This document shows positions 16,831 through 23,107 of a stretch of DNA of 33,014 nucleotides, one piece after another; within the stretch, counting starts at the first letter, position 1; every line of letters begins with the position of its first letter. The DNA comes from Pelomonas sp. Root1444 (GTDB lineage Bacteria; Pseudomonadota; Gammaproteobacteria; Burkholderiales; Burkholderiaceae_C), in contig NZ_LMFP01000011.1 in NCBI RefSeq assembly GCF_001426885.1, forward strand, positions 1-33,014, in the 5' to 3' direction. Position numbers and translations under genes: made by a program. The notes under the pieces are model-generated. The model was not told the origin of the DNA. It saw only the letters and a program-made list of their open reading frames with translations, and did no database searches.

Positions 16831-16862
16831 GTTATATTATGATCTAGACGCGATAATATGAC
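16831..16862. promoter_or_regulatory. Palindromic operator/divergent promoter
   Basis: Two 10-bp arms, GTTATATTAT (16831-16840) and ATAATATGAC (16853-16862), match as an inverted repeat at 9 of 10 positions around a 12-bp centre. The AT-rich arms also provide -10-like hexamers (TATTAT) in both directions. The right arm contains the ATG of the regulator gene (16858-16860), and the left arm begins 3 bp from the methyltransferase ATG. Occupation by the regulator would block both genes. Controller-protein control is inferred from geometry. Confidence 0.65.
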
Positions 16863-17229
16863 ACAGACCCGTCGCGACAACAAGCTCAAGCAGGCGCTCG
16901 GGCAGCGCCTGACGGAGCTCGTCGACGACCACTTGCAGATGCCGTTGGACGAGCTGGCTGACTGGCTCGGCTACGCCAACACCAGCACACTCAGGCAGGC
17001 TCGCAATGGCGAGGCCCTACTCAGTGTGGAGAAGCTGGCGCGGCTGGCTGAGCTGAAGGCAACCGACGGCAGGAGGGTATCAGTGCATTGGCTGCTCACC
17101 GGTGAAGGTCTGCCCCTACAGGCCGGTGATGACGTGGCCTGGCCGAGCCGGCTGGTCGAGCGGTTGCAACGCGCCTCTCCAGCAGTGCGGCGCAAGATCG
17201 AGGCCTTCCTTGAGATCCAAGAGGCTTGA
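16858..17229 (+). CDS. Small helix-turn-helix regulator, divergent from the methyltransferase operon
   Basis: 123 residues. The region ~25-65 (MPLDELADWLGYANTSTLRQ, then ARNGEALLSVEKLARLA) reads as an XRE/Cro-type helix-turn-helix with a recognition helix around STLRQARNG. It is followed by VHWLLTGEG, a tail common in phage-type and controller-type repressors, and a helical C-terminus probably used for dimerisation. Its ATG sits inside the palindrome at 16831-16862 with no Shine-Dalgarno sequence, so translation may be leaderless. The likely job is autorepression and control of the methyltransferase operon, like the C proteins of restriction-modification systems. The role is inferred; the fold assignment is fairly secure. 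Confidence 0.8.
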   Translation: MTQTRRDNKLKQALGQRLTELVDDHLQMPLDELADWLGYANTSTLRQARNGEALLSVEKLARLAELKATDGRRVSVHWLLTGEGLPLQAGDDVAWPSRLVERLQRASPAVRRKIEAFLEIQEA

Positions 17230-17323
17230 TGGCGGACGACCACCGCTGAAGGTGTCAGTCGCCTCGCAATAATTCGCGCATGCAGTTCAACACCCCTGGC
17301 AGATTGGCTTGGCGTTAGGGAAC

Positions 17324-17716
17324 ATGCTTGATCACCCGAACCGAGCGGAAGACCAGGCTGCGCCCGCCCAAGAAGACGAGCATGTGCCAGAGGAAATTCG
17401 CCATGGCGCGAAAGTCATCAAGGACCTCGCCGCCCTCCTCGAGGCGCTCGATAGGGCGCCGCCGCTGTCCAAGCCATGGCAACGACAGCTCCATGCGCAT
17501 CTGCGTAACTCCGATCGCTGCCTTCAGGTGTTGCGCATCACGATCTCGCTTGGCCGAAGTGACATCGAGTTTGCAAGCGCCGCGGAGAAGCTCGTGCTGT
17601 CGCTGCGTGCGGCCAGCCTTCCCGGCGTGACGGGCAGAGCCGATGCCGCGACGCGGGCGGCCATTCGACTGGCATCTCAGCTCGCACAGGAGATCGTCAG
17701 ATTGGCCAAGCGATGA
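17324..17716 (+). CDS. Hypothetical helical protein
   Basis: 130 residues from the ATG at 17324; an in-frame TTG at 17309 would add five residues but has no better ribosome site. AGGG at 17317-17320 lies very close before the ATG. The product is almost entirely helical and Ala/Leu/Arg-rich, with an acidic N-terminal 30 residues and an Arg-rich end. It has no cysteine cluster, signal peptide or motif I recognise. It follows the regulator gene on the same strand after a ~95-bp gap. Codon use is consistent with a real gene, but no function can be offered. Confidence 0.55.
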   Translation: MLDHPNRAEDQAAPAQEDEHVPEEIRHGAKVIKDLAALLEALDRAPPLSKPWQRQLHAHLRNSDRCLQVLRITISLGRSDIEFASAAEKLVLSLRAASLPGVTGRADAATRAAIRLASQLAQEIVRLAKR

Positions 17717-17760
17717 GCCTCCAAGGTGTCGGCGTGCACCGGGAACCTACGTGCCTCCGA

Positions 17761-17794
17761 AGCGAAGCGGAATTTGCCGCAGGCAAACTTCGCT
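17761..17794 (+). other. Two-tier hairpin upstream of the small ORFs
   Basis: AGCGAAG (17761-17767) pairs with CTTCGCT (17788-17794), and inside it TTTGCC (17773-17778) pairs with GGCAAA (17782-17787) around a three-base loop. The only unpaired bases are CGGAA (17768-17772) on the left side. No T tract follows, so it is a weak terminator candidate; a leader or regulatory RNA structure is as likely. Confidence 0.45.
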
Positions 17795-17853
17795 GCTAAC
17801 TGGCCAGGCCCACGCACAGTAGGTGGTAGGGGCCCGACTCAAAGGAGGACATC

Positions 17854-18009
17854 ATGTCAAACGGCACTCACATCGGCGGCGAGGGCAGCAGCCCCACGCT
17901 GACATTCGCTGAGTTCATCGCCCAGCCTGCCAACGTTTGGGAGCAGCCTGCGAGAAGGTTTGATGTCGTACCGTGTCTGGCCGCGACGGGGAAGCAGAGC
18001 CCCCAGTGA
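17854..18009 (+). CDS. Small ORF (51 aa) with strong ribosome site
   Basis: A 51-codon frame that starts with ATG five bases after AAAGGAGG (17841-17848), the best Shine-Dalgarno sequence in this part of the window. The product begins MSNGTHIGGEG and contains FAEFIAQPANVWEQP. It has no known motif and no membrane segment. Its last 47 bases overlap another small frame starting at 17963. Either it is a real micro-protein or it is the front of a gene whose second half continues in the +1 frame after an indel. Confidence 0.4.
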   Translation: MSNGTHIGGEGSSPTLTFAEFIAQPANVWEQPARRFDVVPCLAATGKQSPQ

Positions 18010-18100
18010 AAGGGGCGTTGAAGCCAACCAGCAGCTCGACGACATCATGAACGCCTCGCTCATCGCGCGCTGCTGCGTCCTCCGACAATCCGGTGCATGA
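17963..18100 (+). CDS. Small ORF (45 aa) coupled to the next gene
   Basis: A 45-codon frame in the +1 frame relative to the preceding small ORF. GAGAAGG at 17952-17958 precedes its ATG. The product is basic at the start (MSYRVWPRRG) and helical later (NQQLDDIMNASLIARC). Its TGA overlaps the ATG of the 249-residue gene in an ATGA arrangement (18097-18100), a typical coupling signal that supports translation of this frame. The function is unknown. A frameshifted single gene spanning 17854-18100 is the main alternative. Confidence 0.35.
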   Translation: MSYRVWPRRGSRAPSERGVEANQQLDDIMNASLIARCCVLRQSGA

Positions 18101-18846
18101 CTCGTCAAGCAAAGAAGGACCTCGAGCGTCACTACCTCGACAGGGTCTGCAGCCTGCTCAGCGACTTCCCCGCTGGCCGCATCGAGGATTGCGAGTCGCC
18201 CGATTTCCTTATCCACACCACCGATCGCGTCATCGGTATCGAAGTTACCGAACTCCACCACGAGCCCGACGGGCAGCCGGTGCCGTTGCAGGGCCGTGAA
18301 GCGGTGCGCGAAAAGATCGTCGACCGCGCCAGGGCCATCTACGACGGCCATGGTCATCTCCCCGTGGACTCCAAGGTCCATCTCAAAGACCTGCCGTATC
18401 GCAAGGGCGAGGTCGAGCCGCTTGCAACCGCCATCGCGGCGTTGACCCAGCGCAACATCCCGCCCACGGGCGTCCTGTGGCAGTCGGAGAGGTACGACTG
18501 GGTCAACAGAGCGTACTTCCCAGAGGTGGTCGACTACATCCGCGTGGCGCGCTACGGGGACATGACCCAAAGCTTCTTCAGCTGCGATGGCTCGATGTGG
18601 GTCGGCCCTATGACCGCGGACCATGTTCGCCAGGTGATCGACGACAAGGATGCCAACGTCGACGACTACCTTCGCCACTGCGGCGAGAGTTGGCTGATCA
18701 TCGCCGCCGACGGCCATCGCATGGCCACATGGTTCGATGACGACGCCCAAGTGCGCGCGGCGACCTTCATATCCCGCTTCGCGAGGGTTTTCCTGCTACG
18801 CAACCTCGGTCACCAGTTGATCGAACTGACTGTAGCCAGACCGTAA
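18097..18846 (+). CDS. Hypothetical protein, possible PD-(D/E)xK-like fold
   Basis: 249 residues, no signal peptide. The N-terminal helix is followed by E30, then SPDFLI (D36) and a beta-strand IGIEVTEL (E49, T51). This spacing is that of the PD-(D/E)xK nuclease core, but the usual Lys is Thr, so activity is uncertain. A basic/acidic helix (REKIVDRARAIYDG) comes next. Later parts contain YDWVNRAYFPEVVDYIRVAR, then a SWLIIAADG strand near 203-211. Genes of this type occur in defence islands as lone hypothetical nucleases. It is coupled by ATGA to a small ORF upstream. The fold call is by motif spacing only; it could equally be an inactive relative. Confidence 0.65.
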   Translation: MTRQAKKDLERHYLDRVCSLLSDFPAGRIEDCESPDFLIHTTDRVIGIEVTELHHEPDGQPVPLQGREAVREKIVDRARAIYDGHGHLPVDSKVHLKDLPYRKGEVEPLATAIAALTQRNIPPTGVLWQSERYDWVNRAYFPEVVDYIRVARYGDMTQSFFSCDGSMWVGPMTADHVRQVIDDKDANVDDYLRHCGESWLIIAADGHRMATWFDDDAQVRAATFISRFARVFLLRNLGHQLIELTVARP

Positions 18847-18933
18847 CTGGTGCCAAGCTCGTCGCGGCACCGGCATTGGATTTCCCTCACCCGGTCCGCG
18901 TTGCCGCCGTCCACAATCTTTCCGTCGGGCGAG

Positions 18934-18945
18934 GCGCTTAAGCGC
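18934..18945. promoter_or_regulatory. 12-bp perfect palindrome upstream of parA
   Basis: GCGCTTAAGCGC reads identically on both strands. It lies about 107 bp before the parA start in the 206-bp gap after the preceding gene. Short GC-flanked palindromes near parA genes often serve as partition sites or operators. Only one copy is seen, so the role is a guess. Confidence 0.4.
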
Positions 18946-18992
18946 TTGCCGAGAACATGCTCGGCCGACAAGCGTTGGGAACAAGAAGATGA

Positions 18993-19017
18993 CGGCCTCG
19001 CCGATTACGCGAGGCCG
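18993..19017 (+). other. 9-bp stem-loop in the parA leader
   Basis: CGGCCTCGC (18993-19001) pairs perfectly with GCGAGGCCG (19009-19017) around a 7-base loop. It ends 35 bp before the parA ATG. There is no T tract, so it is more likely a leader structure or protein-binding site than a terminator. It could also be the remains of a terminator for the upstream gene. Confidence 0.5.
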
Positions 19018-19052
19018 ACTCAACCACGACCGAACCATCCAGGGAGAGCAAC

Positions 19053-19982
19053 ATGCATATCGTTTCTGTCATCAACTACAAGGGCGGCGTCGGCAAGACG
19101 ACCGTCACCGCGAACATCGCGAGTGAGCTGGCCTACCGGGGAAAGAAGGTCCTGCTGATCGATACGGATGCGCAGGCCAGTCTCACCTTCTCGTTCCTCA
19201 CGCCGGACGACTGGGACACAAATTACAAGGCGACCAAGACCATCAAGTCGTGGTTCGACGCTATCAGCCAGAGCAAAGAGCCGCCATCTCTGACCGACTT
19301 CGTGATCACGCCTCCTGCCGTCAACAGGATCGTCGCGCGAAATGGCGGAAAGATCGACCTGATCTGTTCTCACCTCGGGCTGATCAATGTCGACCTGGAG
19401 CTGGCGACGTTGCTCGGCGGCGTGAACCTGCCGGCCGCGAAGCGCAACTACCTCAAGGTCCATGGTCAGCTTCGCCAGGCCCTCGCCACCGTCGCTGCTG
19501 AGGCGGAATACGACATCGTCCTCATCGACTGCCCGCCCAATTTCAATATCGTCACCAAGAATGCGATCGTAGCGAGCGAGCAGATCCTGATCCCTGCGAA
19601 GCCCGATTACCTCTCGACCCTTGGCATCGACTATTTGCAACGCAGCGTCCGGGAGCTGGTCAAGGACTTCAACGAGTTCGCAGGTCCCGAAGACCAAGAC
19701 CTGCATATCTCTCCGCAGATCCTCGGAGTCATCTTCACCATGATCCAAATTTACGATGGTCAGCCGATCGCCGCCCAGCGCCAGTTCATCGCCCAAACGA
19801 AGCGGCTTGGCGTACCGACGCTTGCCAACAATTTCCGCGAGAACAAGACGATCTTCGCCGACGCGCCACAGAACCTGATGCCCGTCGTGCTGACCGGATA
19901 TTCAAGCAACAGCCACTCGGACATCGTCCAAGAGATCGAGCGGGTCGTCGACGAGTTCTCGACGCTGCTGGGTGGCGTATGA
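19053..19982 (+). CDS. parA: ParA/Soj-family P-loop ATPase
   Basis: 309 residues. The deviant Walker A KGGVGKT at 10-16 with its signature lysine, the A' motif LLIDTDAQ (about 34-41) and the Walker B strand IVLIDCPPN identify a ParA-type ATPase. Such proteins form ATP-dependent dimers on DNA and move plasmids, islands or protein cargo. The length is normal for a chromosomal or island ParA. GGGAGAG lies just before the ATG. No ParB is adjacent; instead a 131-residue gene overlaps its stop (ATGA). A mobile-element segregation role or a ParA recruited into a defence cassette are both possible. The upstream palindrome and stem-loop may control it. Confidence 0.92.
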   Translation: MHIVSVINYKGGVGKTTVTANIASELAYRGKKVLLIDTDAQASLTFSFLTPDDWDTNYKATKTIKSWFDAISQSKEPPSLTDFVITPPAVNRIVARNGGKIDLICSHLGLINVDLELATLLGGVNLPAAKRNYLKVHGQLRQALATVAAEAEYDIVLIDCPPNFNIVTKNAIVASEQILIPAKPDYLSTLGIDYLQRSVRELVKDFNEFAGPEDQDLHISPQILGVIFTMIQIYDGQPIAAQRQFIAQTKRLGVPTLANNFRENKTIFADAPQNLMPVVLTGYSSNSHSDIVQEIERVVDEFSTLLGGV

Positions 19983-20374
19983 GCGACGAGGCATTCCGCA
20001 TGGCTTCGGCGCTGCGACGGCTCGCCGTCGCCGTGGAGCGACTCTCGCCCGACGACCTTACCAAGCTGAACGACGAGGCGTCGGAGATCGAGATCCGCAT
20101 CGTCGTTCGCCGACGTCAGAAGGAGGAGCCGCCTGCTGAGGCTCGTATAGATCTGGCTGAGGTCGTCGCAAAGCTGACGGCGCTTCCTAGCCGCTCGGAA
20201 GCTGCAGGGTTCCTTGAAGGGGCCGTCGAGACAAAAAAGGGGCTGGAGCAGATCGCCCGCCATCTCGACGTGGCTGTCCTGAAGCAGGATAAGGCGGAGA
20301 CCTTGCGAGACAAGATCATCGAAGCAACGGTCGGCGCACGGCTTCGGTCCGAAGCGATCAAGGGCGGCGACTGA
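19979..20374 (+). CDS. Small helical partner coupled to parA
   Basis: 131 residues, not recognised. The protein is charged and helical. The N-terminal 45 residues contain heptad-like Leu spacing (SALRRLAVAVERLSPDDLTK), then an Arg/Lys-rich turn (VVRRRQKEE), and the C-terminal half is a long amphipathic region (EGAVETKKGLEQIARHLD). The ATG overlaps the parA stop by 4 nt, so the two products are made together and probably interact. It could be the DNA-binding or cargo adaptor that replaces ParB, but it has no ParB N-terminal motif. No signal peptide or membrane segment is seen. Confidence 0.75.
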   Translation: MSDEAFRMASALRRLAVAVERLSPDDLTKLNDEASEIEIRIVVRRRQKEEPPAEARIDLAEVVAKLTALPSRSEAAGFLEGAVETKKGLEQIARHLDVAVLKQDKAETLRDKIIEATVGARLRSEAIKGGD

Positions 20375-20523
20375 CTCTTGCTGAGCGACGCCGCTGGGCT
20401 TGCCGGCGGCGCAGGTCGGGAAAGCGGAGCTTGCTGGCGCTCGGGTTGTCGCTTGGAAGCTGCTCGTGCAGCCAAGGCTGCTGAGTCGCTTCTTGCAGTC
20501 GGTCTTGAAGGAGGGGATGAGCC

Positions 20524-21723
20524 ATGGCGGAAGAGCAAGACAAGTCAGCCGCAGACGGAGCGCGTGCACGCGTTGGCACAGTAAGCAATAGCGGCGAGCC
20601 GCTGCGCTTCGAGAATGTCGAGGACATGTGCGGCTTCTCGGCCCAGTCCGGGAAAGACGGCGAAACGATCCAGGTGTGGACGAAGCTGGCCGTGACGTCG
20701 GACCAGCCGCTGTTCCACCGTCTGGTAGAGAACGTCGCCGGCGTCATCAACCATATGGCCCAACAAGCTGGGAAATCCGTCAGGATAGACAGCGCCGATA
20801 CGGTGTTGCTTGTTATCAACCCGGGCAACAAGGCCGAACTATGGGTCGACACGGCCGCAGTGAACATGCGGTGCATGATCAAGCGCGACGTGAAGGCCGG
20901 CTCACTCATTTTCGAGAGCGACATAGCCGACATCACCGGAATGATGTTTCCCTGTGTCGAATTCGGGGAACAGGACAAGGTGCTGTGCATCTTTCGCGAG
21001 GCATGGCGCTTCGGTTTCGCCTTTGACATGAACCCCGGAGGCAAACTTGACGTAGATGGATTTATTGCGGCGCTTGGGACGCTGCATCGCGAGCTGCGCT
21101 ATCGGCATCTGTATCAGGCCCTAGCGGATGAAGCGTTGTTCGCGAGCCTGCTGGGCGCGGGGTGGTTCCCTTTCGTCGAGATCATTGCCGTCGAGTTCAA
21201 GGACCTGCTGCATCAACGCGAAGCCGGATTCGATATCGCAGACGTTGAGCCCGCCCTCGTGGCAAAGTTCGATGCGCCCCGGCTGCAACACATGTTGTCT
21301 CGTTGGCTTGCCAAGCGGCACTTCGCGGCGAAGAGCGAACTGCTGAAGGAGGCTATCGATGCCTTTGTGGCGGGCAAACCTGCCACCGTGCTGAAGATCC
21401 TACTGACTGAGATCGAGGGCATCCTGAACGACGCATATCGCGCGTCCCACGGTGGGCAGGGCGCCAGGCTGAAGGAACTGCTTGCTTTCGCCGAGGCTTC
21501 AGCGACCCAGCGCGCGGGCCGGCCCGACACGCTGTTGTTCCCCACCGCATTTGGTAAATACCTGGCACGTCACACTTTCGCCAACTTTGATCCCGTCGCT
21601 CAAACTGGAACGGCAGGGTCACGGCACGCCGTCGGCCATGGCGCTGCCGCGCAGGAGACGTACACCATGCCAAGAGCCTTGCAAGCCATCCTCACTTTGG
21701 ATCAGTTGGCCTTTTACACCTGA
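20524..21723 (+). CDS. Unknown protein with C-terminal HEPN-like R-x4-H motif
   Basis: 399 residues with AAGGAGGGG about eight bases before the ATG. The N-terminal ~170 residues are alpha/beta, with a FREAWRFGFAFD strand at their end. From ~190 the protein is helical. Near the C-terminus lies R367-HAVG-H372-G, which is both an R-x4-H HEPN ribonuclease signature and the 'NRHxxxHG' pattern of a common uncharacterised C-terminal domain. It is followed by ALQAILTLDQLAFYT. HEPN proteins are often RNA-cutting toxins in defence and toxin-antitoxin systems. It follows the parA pair after 149 bp on the same strand and may belong to it. The HEPN call is motif-level only; a non-catalytic relative is possible. 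Confidence 0.72.
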   Translation: MAEEQDKSAADGARARVGTVSNSGEPLRFENVEDMCGFSAQSGKDGETIQVWTKLAVTSDQPLFHRLVENVAGVINHMAQQAGKSVRIDSADTVLLVINPGNKAELWVDTAAVNMRCMIKRDVKAGSLIFESDIADITGMMFPCVEFGEQDKVLCIFREAWRFGFAFDMNPGGKLDVDGFIAALGTLHRELRYRHLYQALADEALFASLLGAGWFPFVEIIAVEFKDLLHQREAGFDIADVEPALVAKFDAPRLQHMLSRWLAKRHFAAKSELLKEAIDAFVAGKPATVLKILLTEIEGILNDAYRASHGGQGARLKELLAFAEASATQRAGRPDTLLFPTAFGKYLARHTFANFDPVAQTGTAGSRHAVGHGAAAQETYTMPRALQAILTLDQLAFYT

Positions 21724-21851
21724 CCGATCGAATGCCTCGTACTGGCAAGCGCCGACATGACCATCGCTGTGTTGAGCCTACGGGTCCAACGTCGACCGGT
21801 TGAATCCGACACTTCAAAGCAACATTGAGCCGCAGGTCTTGCGCTGGTTCC

Positions 21852-22184
21852 CTAAAGCTTGTGGTCCCAGGTTAGCGAGATCCAGGGCGCTAGCCGGCGC
21901 ACGTTGAGGCTGTAGTCTCCGTTGTCGCGCGTACCCGTTCTCGGACGAAACAGCCCATAGATGGTCAAGCGGAGTTCATCCTGCTGGGCCAGCTTGACTG
22001 ACGCAAAGGCATCGAGCGAGCGAGCCGGCAGCGAGCTTTGGCTTTGCAGGACGCTTTGGCGCACGTCAAAGCGCGGCACGACCAGGCCGCTGATTCCCAA
22101 ATTGAGTGGCACGGACTTCATGCGGTAACCATCCAGTTGAACTGACGTGCGGATAAGCTTGGACTCGATTCGATCCAACTGCAT
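21852..22184 (-). pseudogene. C-terminal fragment of an outer-membrane receptor (TonB-dependent type)
   Basis: About 110 codons encode only beta-barrel strands: alternating residues, SLDAFASVKLAQQDELRLTI, YGLFRPRTG, and a terminal strand RLAPWISLTWDHKL. This matches the last strands of a TonB-dependent receptor. There is no signal peptide, plug domain or earlier barrel, and the frame starts abruptly close to the divergent VOC remnant. It is therefore a truncated leftover, probably from an insertion or deletion at ~22.19 kb. The exact receptor type cannot be told. Confidence 0.55.
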
Positions 22185-22191
22185 CCGCTAA

Positions 22192-22587
22192 ATGACAGAC
22201 CCCTTGCTGCACCACATCTCCTTCGGTGTCACCGACCTGGGGAACATGGCGGCGTTCTATGACGCCGTTCTTGCTCCGCTTGGCCAGGTGCGCGTCTAGG
22301 ACGGTCCGCAGTCTGTTGGTTATGGGCACCCTGGCCAAGACGACAAGCTCTTGTTGAATCTTCGAGATGCAGGAGCACACCCCCCAGGGGCAGGCTTCCA
22401 TATCGCATTCAGTGCAAGCTCTCGCAAGGCAGTCGACCAGTTCCATGCTGCTGCCTTGGCACATGGCGGAATAGACAACGGCGCCCCCGGCTTGCGAAAA
22501 CATTATGGTCCGAACTATTACGCGGCGTTCGTTGTCGACCCCGAAGGCCATCGAATCGAGGCCGTGATCAATCGCGCGTGCGACTGA
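22192..22587 (+). pseudogene. VOC/glyoxalase-family gene with one in-frame amber stop
   Basis: From the ATG at 22192 the frame reads MTDPLLHHISFGVTDL..., the first half of a vicinal-oxygen-chelate fold, with His at the expected metal-ligand site. A TAG at 22297-22299 (codon 36) interrupts it. The same frame then continues without a shift (SVGYG, FHIAFSA, and the final YYAAFVVDPEGHRIEAV with its Glu ligand) to the stop at 22585-22587. Relatives often have Trp at this place, so TGG to TAG is a simple explanation. Restart inside the gene at ATG is unlikely to give a full fold. Total length of 131 codons is normal for the family. Confidence 0.75.
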
Positions 22588-22627
22588 GTGTGATCGCACG
22601 AGAACGCGACCTTCCGCCGCCCTGCCC

Positions 22628-23107
22628 TTAGCGCCGTTGGCTCGAATCCAGCATCGCAACCTTGTCAGAAACTAAGGCACGCAAAGTATCGATCTCCTGG
22701 CGCAATGTCTCGTTGATCGACGCTAACTGCCGGATGTCACGTAGCGCAGCGTCCAGCTCTAACCTCAACTCCCGGTTCCGTGCCGTGCACTCGGCCAACT
22801 GCTGAATTTTATGGTCCCTTTGTTGGCGCGAACTTCTGCCCGCCTGCTGTCGGATCGCCTCGGCAATGTCAGGGTAGGTGTTGTGAACGAGAGCTGATGT
22901 AACTCCTGCGGCTTCGGCTACCGCGGTGATCGTTACCTTCTTGCCATCGGCGCCCACGCTCGCCAGCGCCAACAGCAGCGCGTCACGCGTTTTTTCACGA
23001 TTGCGCTGCCGCATAGTTTGCGGCGAAGAACTAGGGGACTGGCCCTGCCCCGAAGGGCCAGGCGAACTTCCGCCTGTTCGAACCTTTGCTTGAAATGGCG
23101 CGGTCAT
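22628..23107 (-). CDS. TnpC/DUF6262-like small protein of the recombinase array
   Basis: 159 residues from ATG 23107, which overlaps the TGA of the upstream recombinase as ATGA; a TTG at 23116 is an unneeded alternative. After a Ser/Pro/Gly-rich start comes a helix-turn-helix-like segment (VTITAVAEAAGVTSALVHNT, about residues 58-77), then a basic turn and a long coiled coil to the end. Tn554 TnpC is also a short, largely helical accessory protein that affects the orientation and efficiency of transposition. It is the last gene of the array. Confidence 0.72.
   Translation of the reverse strand: MTAPFQAKVRTGGSSPGPSGQGQSPSSSPQTMRQRNREKTRDALLLALASVGADGKKVTITAVAEAAGVTSALVHNTYPDIAEAIRQQAGRSSRQQRDHKIQQLAECTARNRELRLELDAALRDIRQLASINETLRQEIDTLRALVSDKVAMLDSSQRR

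Noticed and set aside
11193..17229. Known methyltransferase-based defence systems (BREX, DISARM, Pgl, type I and III restriction)
   Set aside because: No PglZ, no SNF2 or SF2 helicase, no DUF1998, no HsdS or Res subunit is present; the neighbours are GHKL/kinase and receiver proteins.
20389..20411. 6-bp hairpin after the parA-coupled gene as a terminator
   Set aside because: Loop of 11 bases and no T tract; the downstream gene follows on the same strand, so termination is not supported.
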